From assembly GCA_040756745.1 (NCBI GenBank), contig JBFLYO010000037.1:1-35885 (forward strand): a DNA stretch of 35,885 bases, in the 5' to 3' direction. Numbering within the stretch: the first letter of the stretch is position 1; each line of letters opens with the position of its first letter. Shown in pieces: positions 1 through 8,062 of the stretch. This DNA comes from JBFLYO01 sp040756745. GTDB taxonomy: Bacteria; Bacteroidota; Ignavibacteria; UBA10030; UBA6906. Both the position numbers and the translations under genes were made by a program. The notes beneath the pieces were generated by a model. It did no database searches. It saw only the letters and a list, made by a program, of their open reading frames with translations, and was not told the origin of the DNA.

Positions 1-1
1 G

Positions 2-496
2 ACGCTGGCACAGCATTCGTTCGCACACGAGCTCCAGGTGGCCGCCGATGCAGGCCTGCTCGGCAGCATCGACGCGAACCGGGGGGATTACCAGAACGGG
101 TGGGACACCGACCAGTTTCCCATCGACCTGTATGAGTTGACGGAGGCGCTCCTGGTCATCCTGGAGGCGGGCGGACTGGGGAGCGGCGGCGTCAACTTCG
201 ACGCCAAGACCAGGCGCAACTCCACCGACCCGGAAGATCTGTTCATCGGGCACATCGCCGGCATGGATGTGATCGCCCGGGCGCTGCTGATCGCGGAGAA
301 GGTCCGGACAACGACCCCCTATCTCCGCATGCGGAAGGAGCGGTACGCATCATTCGATACAGGCCCGGGTGCAGACTTCGAACAGGGGCGGCTCACACTT
401 GAGGACCTTCGAGAGGTCGCCCGCAACGCCGGCGAGCCAGACCGGATCAGCGGCAAACAGGAGCTCCTGGAGATGTTGATCAATCAATGCATATGA
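2..496 (+). CDS. xylA: xylose isomerase, C-terminal part (5' end outside window)
   Basis: Converts D-xylose to D-xylulose in the cytoplasm, the first step of the isomerase route of xylose catabolism. The frame is open from base 2, so the true start lies before the window; about 164 codons of a usual ~440 remain. The visible part carries the family signatures TLAQHSF, SIDANRGDYQNGWDTDQFP and NFDAKTRR. These include the metal-binding aspartates known for XylA (the Asp of DANRGD, the two of WDTDQ, the Asp of NFDAK). The end (SGKQELLEMLINQ) also matches the family C-terminus. The stop codon overlaps the possible starts of the downstream xylF, so the two are probably translationally coupled. No frameshift or missing motif is seen in the retained part. 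Confidence 0.96.
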   Translation, partial: TLAQHSFAHELQVAADAGLLGSIDANRGDYQNGWDTDQFPIDLYELTEALLVILEAGGLGSGGVNFDAKTRRNSTDPEDLFIGHIAGMDVIARALLIAEKVRTTTPYLRMRKERYASFDTGPGADFEQGRLTLEDLREVARNAGEPDRISGKQELLEMLINQCI

Positions 497-1620
497 CGCG
501 CATTACGACTATGGACACCGCAGGACGACTTGCCTGTGCCGCGCTGTTGTGGAGTCTTGCGCTTGTCGCATCGGGGTGCGGCGGGAAGGATGCACCGCCG
601 CGAGGGTCGGCCACGGACACGGCTCATGTAACCGTCGGCTTCCTGATGGAGACGTATGACCTCGACCGATGGAAACGCGACGAAACCTATTTCGCCGATC
701 AGGCGCGGGCGCTCGGCTTGTCGGTCCTCCGCACCGTGGCAGACGGGGACCAGGACAGGCAGAACAAGCAGGCGGACGCGCTTCTCACCCAGGGTGTCCA
801 GGCTCTCGTAGTGGTTCCCAAGAACCTGAATACCGCCGCCCGGATCGTGATCAGCGCTCACGAAAAGGGGATTCCGGTTCTCGCATACGACCGGCTGATC
901 CGGGACTGCGATCTGGACATCTACATCACATTCGATAACGAAAAGGTCGGCTTCCTGCAGGCCGATGGCGTGTTGCGCCAGGTCCCAGAGGGGAATTTCA
1001 TCCTGATGGGGGGCGCTGCGAGCGATAACAATGCCCGCCTGCTCCGCCAGGGGCAGCTCCGGGCGATCGCCGAGCATCGGGCAGCCACCGGCAAGACAGT
1101 GCGGATCCTGGCTGATCCCTACCTTGACGACTGGGATCGTGAAGAGGCGCGTCGGCGCACGAGCAGCCTCCTGACGAAATTCCACGCCTCAGGCATCCCC
1201 GTCCATGCGATCATTGCCTCGAACGATGCCACGGCGGGAGGGGTCGTTGCAGCCCTGCAGTCGGAGAAGCTCGCCGGTACCGTGGCAGTGTCAGGGCAGG
1301 ACGCGGAACTTCAGGCCTGCCAGCGAATCGTCGAGGGGACGCAAGCGGTGACAGTGTACAAGCCGGTCAAACGGCTGGCGGAAGTTTCGGCGCGCGTTGC
1401 GGCAATGCTCGCACGCAGAGAAGAACCGGAAACGATCATCGTTTCGCTCGGCTTCCCTGTCCGCTACCTCGACAACGGAATGAAGAGTGTCCCGTCGATC
1501 TTTCTTGAGCCGGTGTTCGTGACGAAAGAGAATATCGTGCAGACAGTCATCGCTGACGGCTGGCATTCCTTCGACCGGGTCTACGCCAACGTCCCGCACT
1601 CCGAACGGCCTCCTCATTGA
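493..1620 (+). CDS. xylF: D-xylose ABC transporter substrate-binding lipoprotein
   Basis: Periplasmic D-xylose receptor that delivers sugar to XylH. The N-terminus has a hydrophobic segment ending in LVASGCGG, a lipobox, so it is probably a membrane-anchored lipoprotein. Family landmarks in order: DLDRWKRDETYF, QALVVVPKN, VLAYDRLI, YITFDNEKVGFLQADG, FILMGGAASDNNARL, IIASNDATAGG, VAVSGQDAE and GTQAVTVYKPVKRLAE. All align in order with E. coli XylF. I chose ATG 493 because it forms an ATGA overlap with the xylA stop; in-frame ATG 487 and ATG 511 are alternatives. No ATPase gene (xylG) follows; XylH comes directly after, so XylG must be upstream of the window or elsewhere. Confidence 0.94.
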   Translation: MTRITTMDTAGRLACAALLWSLALVASGCGGKDAPPRGSATDTAHVTVGFLMETYDLDRWKRDETYFADQARALGLSVLRTVADGDQDRQNKQADALLTQGVQALVVVPKNLNTAARIVISAHEKGIPVLAYDRLIRDCDLDIYITFDNEKVGFLQADGVLRQVPEGNFILMGGAASDNNARLLRQGQLRAIAEHRAATGKTVRILADPYLDDWDREEARRRTSSLLTKFHASGIPVHAIIASNDATAGGVVAALQSEKLAGTVAVSGQDAELQACQRIVEGTQAVTVYKPVKRLAEVSARVAAMLARREEPETIIVSLGFPVRYLDNGMKSVPSIFLEPVFVTKENIVQTVIADGWHSFDRVYANVPHSERPPH

Positions 1621-2834
1621 TTTCCGCTTCCTTTTCCGGCCCGCGCCGGGCCAACCTCCGTGTCCTCTCCATGATCGTCATCCTGATTGCGATGTGGGCG
1701 TTCTTCCGCGTCGTCGTCGGGGAATTTTACACGGGGGGAGAGAGCATCGCGAAGCTGACCCGCGACATGGCCAGCTGGACTATCCTCGCTGCAGGGATGA
1801 CGCTGATCATCATCTCGGGCAACATCGATCTCTCCGTCGGATCCCTCCTTGCGCTGGTCGCCGCGGCATGTGCACTGCTGATGAGCCCGGAGTACGGCCC
1901 GGGGCTTCCTCCTCACGTGGCTGTTCCGATCGGACTCGCTGTCGGGCTGCTCCTTGGGCTGCTGCAGGGGGCGCTCACCGCCTATCTCAGGATACCGTCG
2001 TTCATCGTGACGCTTGGAGGACTGTTTGTTTTCCGCGGCATCACCCAGAAGTTGAGCGAGTTTGATCCGAGACTCCCCGGCGGAACCTGGGTCGTTTCTC
2101 TTGGATTCGACTATCTCTCCCCCGGGGCAGGCCTCGCCTTAGCCCTCGTTGCCAGCGGCGTGATTGCGTTGGCGCTGCTGCGCGGGCGGGCCGCGCGAAA
2201 GAAGTCGGGACTCCCCCGGCACTCTCTGGTCCTGACGATTGCGCTCATTGCCGGGGGCGCAGCGCTCCTCGTCGGCCTCACCGCCCGGATGAACGAGTAC
2301 CGCGGCGTCCCTAACCAGACAGTCCTCATGGCTGTCATTCTAGTGCTGCTCGGCATCGTCAGCAGGCGGACCGTCTTTGGCCGACACCTGTACGCAATCG
2401 GCGGAAATATGGAAGCGGCTCGCCTCTCGGGAATCCGCGTCGAGCGAACCATCGTTGCAGCCTACGCGCTCATGGGTCTTCTTGCTGCCGTTGCGGGGGT
2501 CGTCTGGATGGCGCAGAATCAGGGGTCGACGAAAAACGCCGGGACATACTATGAGCTCTACGCGATCGCCGCAGCGGTGATCGGTGGGACAAGCATGATG
2601 GGGGGAAGGGGGACGATCATGGGAACGTTCCTCGGAGGTCTCGTGATGGCGACGGTGATCCAGGGGATGGATTACACAAACCTTGAAAACTGGCTGCAGC
2701 TTGTGGTCCGCGGTGGAGTCCTGGTTCTGGCTGTCGGGCTCGACATGATGTCGAAACGCGAACGGCGATGGCGGCATTTTCTGAGCCGCGGCAGCCGGAC
2801 CGGGCCGACGCTGCACGAGAATCCCCTTTCGTGA
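1617..2834 (+). CDS. xylH: D-xylose ABC transporter permease
   Basis: Inner-membrane permease of the xylose importer (RbsC/XylH type). Many hydrophobic helices are visible, with the family motifs MTLIIISGNIDLSVGS, PSFIVTLGGLFVFRGI, YAIGGNMEAARLSGI and AAAVIGGTSMMGG. The insert-containing middle (RAARKKSGLPRHSL to MNEYRGVPNQ) is also as in XylH. The frame begins at TTG 1617, overlapping the xylF stop. The ATG at 1671 would cut into the part (SGPRRANLRVLSM) that corresponds to the N-terminus of E. coli XylH (SGLKSLNLQVFVM), so I prefer TTG. At 405 aa it is close to the usual ~390. Last gene of the xylose operon; a spacer of nearly 300 bp follows. Confidence 0.94.
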   Translation: MISASFSGPRRANLRVLSMIVILIAMWAFFRVVVGEFYTGGESIAKLTRDMASWTILAAGMTLIIISGNIDLSVGSLLALVAAACALLMSPEYGPGLPPHVAVPIGLAVGLLLGLLQGALTAYLRIPSFIVTLGGLFVFRGITQKLSEFDPRLPGGTWVVSLGFDYLSPGAGLALALVASGVIALALLRGRAARKKSGLPRHSLVLTIALIAGGAALLVGLTARMNEYRGVPNQTVLMAVILVLLGIVSRRTVFGRHLYAIGGNMEAARLSGIRVERTIVAAYALMGLLAAVAGVVWMAQNQGSTKNAGTYYELYAIAAAVIGGTSMMGGRGTIMGTFLGGLVMATVIQGMDYTNLENWLQLVVRGGVLVLAVGLDMMSKRERRWRHFLSRGSRTGPTLHENPLS

Positions 2835-3122
2835 GATTCGGACCAGACAGCGGAAACAACTTCAAACCCGCGTCCTTTTTACACGCCCCAGGGCAATTCT
2901 GCCCGCCATGCCCACCCTGACTGGTCTGACTCCCCGCGACTGTGACAGAGGGGCATCCTCGTATCGCTTTTGATTTCAATCTGTTATTGGGCCCATCCCG
3001 AGCGGTTTCTTTAAAGAGGGCTCCCGCCCAGTGTAACGTGCGGGGACCGATGGGCCGTGGCATGAGAATTGTGGAAAATTTCATCAGAATTGAACCATCT
3101 ATTCAGGCGGGAGATGTGTGGT
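2835..3122 (+). other. intergenic spacer after the xylose operon
   Basis: About 288 bp with no gene I can support. It holds a weak hairpin at 2891-2904 (GGGCA, loop ATTC, TGCCC) without a following T-run, so not a convincing intrinsic terminator. I see no convincing sigma70 promoter. The Shine-Dalgarno of the next gene (GGGAG) lies at 3109-3113. Confidence 0.5.
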
Positions 3123-3653
3123 ATGCGATTCGCTTGGGGAAAAGGAAGAGGTTTGTGGGCTTTTGCCGTGGCGGGCGTGGCGATCCCATCAGGTTTGTTG
3201 TTTGGTCAGCCGACACGCCCCGTGAGTCTTGAAGCGAGGCAGGGAGTTTACATTCGTGCCTATGACGGCAGGGACCACAGGGATTCTGCGTACTACAACG
3301 CCCTCTGCCGCGTCGTACTGAAGGAATTCGCCCTTCCGACCGATTCGCTTCCACCGGTGGATCTTGTGTTCGTCAACCGGGAGATACAGGAAAAAATTAC
3401 AGCCGGGAATGCGGGGCGGTTTCCATCGCCGGAGTGGACTGGGGCGTTCATCCGCCCCTCTCTCATCATTATGGTGGGTGAGGAGGAGGCAGATGACACG
3501 TTTATGCATGAGTTCATGCACGTCCTGCAGCAGCATGGCAAGCTCTTCCGGAACGTGCCGTTCGCGGCCGTTCATCAGCTGATCGATCAGAATGAGGGTC
3601 TGCTTCTCGGCAGCAAGAGTTACCTTGAGTTTTTGAAGAAGAAAGGCCACTGA
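3123..3653 (+). CDS. small secreted protein with HExxH motif, unknown function
   Basis: I do not recognise a named family. The 176-aa product starts MRFAWGKGRGLWAFAVAGVAI and ends its hydrophobic stretch near LLFGQ, which looks like a signal peptide, so it is probably exported. Residues 129-133 read HEFMH, the zinc-protease HExxH pattern, inside the helix-like MHEFMHVLQQHGK. His is followed downstream by NVPFAAVHQLIDQNEG, which could supply a third ligand. I chose ATG 3123 because GGGAG at 3109-3113 is well spaced from it and the signal peptide then begins at once; the frame is open further upstream (ATG 3069, ATG 3114). It stands alone between the xylose operon and the M29-TPR gene. A metallopeptidase-like role is inference from one motif only. 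Confidence 0.7.
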   Translation: MRFAWGKGRGLWAFAVAGVAIPSGLLFGQPTRPVSLEARQGVYIRAYDGRDHRDSAYYNALCRVVLKEFALPTDSLPPVDLVFVNREIQEKITAGNAGRFPSPEWTGAFIRPSLIIMVGEEEADDTFMHEFMHVLQQHGKLFRNVPFAAVHQLIDQNEGLLLGSKSYLEFLKKKGH

Positions 3654-3897
3654 TCGTCTTCCACTGACCTCTTGGCACTTGATTTTCTCCCGCCTCCCCT
3701 CTACCTTTCCCGCCGGGGAGCGGCGGCAATCTCACCTCCGATCTGCCCTCCTGGAAGACCGCCCCCCGACACGCCGCCCGTAATCCTCAGACGGGGACGG
3801 CTGATATTCACCATACCTGATCGCACCCACAGCTCTGCAGTCGCGGCGTGACTGTGACCGCGGCGGCCGAGCGTTTACCCACAATGGAGGACAAGCC

Positions 3898-6522
3898 ATG
3901 AACACGGTACGAAGGCTGTTGCTGCTTGCCGTGGCGGCGTTGTGTTCCATCCCCGCATTCGTCCGGGCCGGCCCCGGGGAAGGGGGGACTCATGAAACCA
4001 CGGCGCTTGCGAGAAAGCTCGTTGAGCAATGCGCGCGCATCCACGAAGGAGACATGGTGCTGATCTCCGGGGGAGTACGTGACTTGCGCCTGCTGGAAGA
4101 CATTGCGGTCCATGTCCGCACACTCGGCGCCTCTCCCCTCCTGTCGATCGAGACCGAGCGCGTGGCGCTCCGCACGGTGGAGAACACGCCGGCGAGGTTC
4201 TTGAGCACTACGCCCGACCTTTCCCTCAAGCTTGCGGAGATCATAACAGCGCAGATCGACATCGATGCATCGGAGACCCAGGGGCTCTTTTCGCACATTC
4301 CACCCGAACGGATGCAGGCGATGACCAGGGCGTTTCAACCCGTTATGGACATGATGATGAAGAGGAGCGTACGCTTCGTCCATCTGGGAAACGGCCTGTA
4401 CCCGACGAGTGCGCGGGCCCGCCAGTTCGGGATCAGCCTTGACGATCTCACACGCATGTTCTGGGAAGGGCTGAACGTCGACTATGCGAAGATGCAGGCA
4501 ACGGGAGAGGCCGTTCGGAAAGTATTTGCGGCGGGACGCGTTGTCCGCCTGACGAATCCCAACGGGACCGATCTCACCGTCACCATCACAGGGAGGCCAG
4601 TGCAGGTCAGTGACGGAGTGATCTCCGACAACGATCTGGCTGCGGGCGGCCCGTCGTGCCAGGTCTGGCTGCCGGCGGGAGAGGTGTACCTTGCGCCTGT
4701 CTCCGGGACAGCCCAGGGGAAGGTCGTCGTCGACCACCTCTTCTATGAGGGAAGCGACGTCAAAGGACTGACCATGACCTTGGCAAGGGGGAAGGTCACG
4801 TCGCTCACCACTGCATCCGGGGGTGACGCGCTGCAGAAGGCGTACCGCATTGCGGGAGAAGGAAAGGATGAATTCGCCTTCATCGACGTGGGGATCAACC
4901 CGAACGTGCGGGCAATGCCCGGGACGAAGCTTCTCGCGTGGATGGCCAGCGGCATCGTCAGTGTCGGGATCGGTGGGAATACCTGGGCCGGCGGGAGCAA
5001 CACCAGCGCATACTCACTTGCCGGATTCCTACCGGGGAGCACCATCAAGGTCGACGACGTGGTGGTTGTCGATCGGGGCAAACTGGTAGCGGGGGGCGAG
5101 ATCGCAGAAATCCCGGTAACGACCAGGTCGGGAGAAGCCCGACAGAACTTCCTGAAGGGGAGGGAGTTGATGGAGGCGCTTCGAGCGCGTGAGGCCATGC
5201 CCTATCTCGAGAAGGCCATTACCGTCGACCCGGAGTTCGCCCTGGCACACTACTCCCTGGCGAGCGCGCGGGCAATCGCGGGCATGCCGTTCATGGAGGA
5301 GCTCAATCGTGCCGCAGCCGTTGCGGGAATGGTCTCAGACGGCGAACGCATGCTGATCGAAGCATGGCAGGCGGATGTCGCGGGAAATACGGCGAAGGGG
5401 ATTGAACTGCTCCGCTCGGTCGTCGCACGGTACCCCGATGACGCACGTGCCCGAGCACTACTTTCGACCGCTCTCTGGTCGCGCCGCGACGCCGATGAGG
5501 CCATCGCGACGGTCCGGTCGGCCATCGCCATCGATCCCCAGTATGCCCCCGCGTATAACTGGCTCGGGTATCTCTGCACCTACACGGAACGTTTTCCCGA
5601 GGCCGAGCGGGCGTTCCAGCAATACATTGCGCTCCAGCCGAATGAACCAAATCCGCGTGATTCCTACGCGGAACTGCTGCTGAAGGAGGGGAAATTTGAC
5701 GAGTCGATCGCGATGTACGAGAAGGTTCTTGCGCTGAACCCGCAATTCACTTCGGCGGTAATCGGCATCGCGAACAACTTTGCCCTCAAGGGGCTTCCCG
5801 CAGAAGCGCGCAAGCGGCTCCAGACACTCTATGACACCGCACCGGATGACGCGGTCCGCCGACAGGCATTGCGCGGGATGATGCTGGTGTCGCTCCACGA
5901 AGGAAAATTTGAGCGCGCACTTCAAGAAGCGCGACAGCGGCAGGCGCTGTCGGTAAAGACCAATGACCCGCTTGCCATCGCCGGGGATCTCACGACGATT
6001 GGCAGGATCGCCCTGGAGATGAGCACGGTGGACCTGAGCAAGGGAACATTCCTGAAAATGCGGACGCCGGAGGCCGCGAGGATCCAGGAGGCGGAGAAAT
6101 GCTTCGAAGAGGCCTGGACGACGATTGAGGGGTCAACGATGAGCCAGGGCTTCAAGGACGCCGTTCGGCTGGAAACGGTTGCGGCGCGTGCCGAGATTGC
6201 GCTGAACAGCAACAACCTGACCGCGGCAAAACAGCTTGCCGAGGAGTGTCGGGTCGGAGCTGCGACGCGCAGCGATGCCTCCGCACTCCAACGGGCGCAG
6301 TATCTGCTCGGATGCATCGCGCAGACCGAACTGCGGCACGGTGAGGCGCTCGCGCACTTTACCGGCGCCGACGTGCGCAGCCCGCGCACGCTGCTGCGCC
6401 TTGCGGAAGTCCATGAGGCAATGGGGAACACCGCCAGAGCGAAGGAGTACAGGGAGAGGGTCGCCCACTTCAACGAGGACAATTTCGAGTTCGCGCTGGT
6501 GCGGGCTACGCTCCCGAAGTAA
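3898..6522 (+). CDS. secreted M29 aminopeptidase-like domain fused to TPR repeats
   Basis: An 874-aa two-part protein. A signal peptide (MNTVRRLLLLAVAALCSIPAFVRA) is followed at about residues 30-395 by a domain resembling M29 (AmpS/AmpT) metallo-aminopeptidases: GDMVLISGG, LRTVENTPARFL, VVRLTNPNGTDL, WLPAGEVYLAP, VGINPNVR and GIVSVGIGG. From about 415 to 860 there are TPR units, e.g. AMPYLEKAITVDPEFALAHYSLA, APAYNWLGYLCTY with AERAFQQYIALQPNEP, and DESIAMYEKVLALNPQF. The M29 positions that normally carry His, His and Asp ligands (family patterns like G-H-I-x-x-G and A-L-H-W-D) read GIVSVGIGG and TSAYSLAG here. The domain is therefore probably not a working metallopeptidase but a binding or structural module. 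TPRs suggest a partner-binding role outside the cytoplasm. Start ATG 3898 follows GGAGG at good spacing. Confidence 0.8.
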   Translation: MNTVRRLLLLAVAALCSIPAFVRAGPGEGGTHETTALARKLVEQCARIHEGDMVLISGGVRDLRLLEDIAVHVRTLGASPLLSIETERVALRTVENTPARFLSTTPDLSLKLAEIITAQIDIDASETQGLFSHIPPERMQAMTRAFQPVMDMMMKRSVRFVHLGNGLYPTSARARQFGISLDDLTRMFWEGLNVDYAKMQATGEAVRKVFAAGRVVRLTNPNGTDLTVTITGRPVQVSDGVISDNDLAAGGPSCQVWLPAGEVYLAPVSGTAQGKVVVDHLFYEGSDVKGLTMTLARGKVTSLTTASGGDALQKAYRIAGEGKDEFAFIDVGINPNVRAMPGTKLLAWMASGIVSVGIGGNTWAGGSNTSAYSLAGFLPGSTIKVDDVVVVDRGKLVAGGEIAEIPVTTRSGEARQNFLKGRELMEALRAREAMPYLEKAITVDPEFALAHYSLASARAIAGMPFMEELNRAAAVAGMVSDGERMLIEAWQADVAGNTAKGIELLRSVVARYPDDARARALLSTALWSRRDADEAIATVRSAIAIDPQYAPAYNWLGYLCTYTERFPEAERAFQQYIALQPNEPNPRDSYAELLLKEGKFDESIAMYEKVLALNPQFTSAVIGIANNFALKGLPAEARKRLQTLYDTAPDDAVRRQALRGMMLVSLHEGKFERALQEARQRQALSVKTNDPLAIAGDLTTIGRIALEMSTVDLSKGTFLKMRTPEAARIQEAEKCFEEAWTTIEGSTMSQGFKDAVRLETVAARAEIALNSNNLTAAKQLAEECRVGAATRSDASALQRAQYLLGCIAQTELRHGEALAHFTGADVRSPRTLLRLAEVHEAMGNTARAKEYRERVAHFNEDNFEFALVRATLPK

Positions 6523-6546
6523 CCACAGTCGCCGATTGATTTTTCT

Positions 6547-6620
6547 GAGAGCTTTTCCGTCATTCCACGGACACAGCGTCACCTGCCACTATGCCCGTCA
6601 GTTTTGCCGGAAAAGCTCTC
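6547..6620. repeat. 13-bp perfect inverted repeat
   Basis: GAGAGCTTTTCCG at 6547-6559 is exactly complementary to CGGAAAAGCTCTC at 6608-6620, with 48 bp between. The left arm lies just after the M29-TPR gene; the right arm lies inside the signal-peptide part of the GH31-like stub. It could form a long-loop hairpin or mark a rearrangement. It has no T-run, so it is not a standard terminator. Confidence 0.7.
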
Positions 6621-6770
6621 TCGCTGTTCATCCTCCTCTCCGCCGCACCGCCGCACTCGGACGGGCAGGCTGTGGTGCTCATGTCCGACGGCGTCGCAGT
6701 ACAGCGTGACAGTGTGACCGTGCGCGTGCATGTGTGCGCCGATCACATTCTCCGCTTTCCCGCCCGTTAG
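6591..6770 (+). pseudogene. 59-codon stub resembling the N-terminus of a secreted GH31 alpha-xylosidase
   Basis: A short frame from ATG 6591 to TAG 6770. It begins with a signal-peptide-like stretch (MPVSFAGKALSLFILLSAAPPHS). The rest (DGVAVQRDSVTVRVHVCAD, then HILRF) resembles the start of GH31 enzymes, where a beta-sandwich domain opens with a pattern like D-G-V, T-V-R-V-x-V, C-x-x-x-I-L-R-V. The likeness ends at PAR and no continuation appears in the other two frames, so this looks like a deletion remnant rather than a frameshift. No good Shine-Dalgarno precedes it. An alpha-xylosidase would suit the xylose operon nearby. It could instead be a real short secreted peptide or a chance open frame; the GH31 assignment rests on pattern memory over about 30 residues. 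Confidence 0.45.
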
Positions 6771-6783
6771 TTCTCCCCCCTCA

Positions 6784-6801
6784 TTTGCGCAAATTGCGCA
6801 A
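6784..6801. promoter_or_regulatory. paired TTGCGCAA palindromes, putative operator
   Basis: The 18 bases TTTGCGCAAATTGCGCAA contain two copies of the palindrome TTGCGCAA (6785-6792 and 6794-6801) separated by one base. Dense symmetry upstream of a regulator gene suggests a protein-binding site. The sequence differs from the LacI-type operator nearer the gene, so a second regulator may be involved. No direct evidence of function. Confidence 0.45.
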
Positions 6802-6866
6802 CCCCCTCAAAAACGTCCCAATTTGGCCCACCCGGAACTTGTTCAGCACAAAACGAAAGATTTAAC

Positions 6867-6896
6867 TTGACAAAAGGACATCAATTGTGTTATAAT
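6867..6896 (+). promoter_or_regulatory. consensus sigma70-type promoter of the lacI-family gene
   Basis: TTGACA at 6867-6872 and TATAAT at 6891-6896 are exact consensus -35 and -10 hexamers, 18 bp apart. Transcription would begin near 6903, inside the LacI-type operator at 6898-6913, so binding there should block initiation. It is the only promoter in the window that I call with confidence. Confidence 0.85.
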
Positions 6897-6897
6897 C

Positions 6898-6913
6898 GCA
6901 CAAACGATTGTGC
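6898..6913. promoter_or_regulatory. LacI-family operator overlapping the lacI transcription start
   Basis: GCACAAACGATTGTGC has six-base arms GCACAA and TTGTGC around a centre with the CG step typical of LacI-family operators. It begins two bases after the -10 hexamer. It matches the palindrome at 8063-8080 in 15 of 16 positions. The simplest reading is autorepression by the LacI-family protein encoded just downstream. Confidence 0.8.
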
Positions 6914-6937
6914 TCCATGGTCATCTTCCATGGTGAG

Positions 6938-7984
6938 ATGGCGGTAACGCTGAAGGACATAGCGAAGAAATCCGGACTCTCTGTCTCGATTGTCTCGCGG
7001 GTGCTCAACAAGAAGACGGTCAAGTATCGTATCAGCCGGGAGACGGAGAAGCTCGTCCTGAAGACCGCGCGGGAGCTCAATTACAGGCCGAACCAGCTCG
7101 CCCGCGGCCTCCGCCTCAAGAAGACCCACACGATCGGACTCGTTGCACCGGATCTCTCCAACCCGTTCTTTGCCTACATCATCAAGAGCGCACAGAGCAC
7201 CGCACATTCGCTCGGTTACTCCCTGGTGGTCTGTGACACGGATGAAGACCTCCAGCTCGAGATCGAGCATGTGAATCTCCTCTGGAGCAAAGGTGTGGAT
7301 GGGCTCATGGTAATGCCCGTCGGGCAGAAGAGCCAGCACCTGGACACTCTGCTGAAGAACGGCATGCCGCTCGTCCTCGTCGACCGGCCCTTCGAGGAGC
7401 TCCACTCGAGCACGGTCGTGATCGACAACCGTCTTGGCGCCTTCGAAGCAGTTCAGCACCTGATCGAGCATGGCCACAGGAGGATCGCCATAATTCAAGG
7501 GTTGGCAGATACTTACACGTCGCGCGGCCGGTTGCAGGGTTACATCGATGCCCTGGCAAAGCATGGGCTTCCGCTCGATGAGTCGCTCATTGTCGGGAAG
7601 GATTTCCGCAAGCAGAACGGTTATATTGAAACGAAGTTCCTGCTGCGTTCGAGCAATCCCCCCACGGCCCTGTTCACCACGAGCGACCTGATCACGCTCG
7701 GTGCGCTCGAGGCGATCTTTGAAGAGGGGCTCGAGATTCCGCGCGACATCTCTGTCGTTGCCTTCGACGACATTGAATCAGCGTCGCTCTTCCGCTGTCC
7801 CATCACGGCGGTGGCTCAGCCCAAGGAAAACATTGGAGAGATGGCGGTGAAACTGCTGACTGAGCAGATCAAGGGGCAGCGGTCGTTTGAACCGAAGCAC
7901 ATCGTTCTCAAGCCTACGCTGATCGTCCGTGATTCCGTTGCAGCGCCTTCGCGCCCGAAGGTTCCCGATCTCAGCGTGGCCTGA
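6938..7984 (+). CDS. LacI-family transcriptional regulator
   Basis: A 348-aa LacI/PurR-family regulator. The N-terminal helix-turn-helix reads VTLKDIAKKSGLSVSIVSRVLN, followed by the hinge (NYRPNQLARGLRLKKTHTIGLV). The effector-binding periplasmic-binding-like domain then shows PDLSNPFFA, GLMVMP, VDRPFEE, VIDNRLGAFEAVQHLIEHGHRRIA and VVAFDDIE. The frame is open from TTG 6908 and ATG 6917, but those starts lie in or beside the operator, and family proteins begin at about MAVTLKDIA, so ATG 6938 is preferred. Matching operators before this gene and before the sugar-binding protein at 8083 indicate that it represses both itself and the adjacent ABC importer, presumably released by the imported sugar or a derivative. 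The ligand cannot be read from sequence. Confidence 0.93.
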   Translation: MAVTLKDIAKKSGLSVSIVSRVLNKKTVKYRISRETEKLVLKTARELNYRPNQLARGLRLKKTHTIGLVAPDLSNPFFAYIIKSAQSTAHSLGYSLVVCDTDEDLQLEIEHVNLLWSKGVDGLMVMPVGQKSQHLDTLLKNGMPLVLVDRPFEELHSSTVVIDNRLGAFEAVQHLIEHGHRRIAIIQGLADTYTSRGRLQGYIDALAKHGLPLDESLIVGKDFRKQNGYIETKFLLRSSNPPTALFTTSDLITLGALEAIFEEGLEIPRDISVVAFDDIESASLFRCPITAVAQPKENIGEMAVKLLTEQIKGQRSFEPKHIVLKPTLIVRDSVAAPSRPKVPDLSVA

Positions 7985-8062
7985 TTTCATCTCTGTTCCT
8001 TGTCCTGATTCCGAACATTGGTGTCTCCGCTCGAGACGTCATGGGTTATTGTTCGCTTTTTC

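Noticed and set aside
2891..2904. Hairpin GGGCA-ATTC-TGCCC after xylH as a terminator
   Set aside because: Only five base pairs and no T-run after it.
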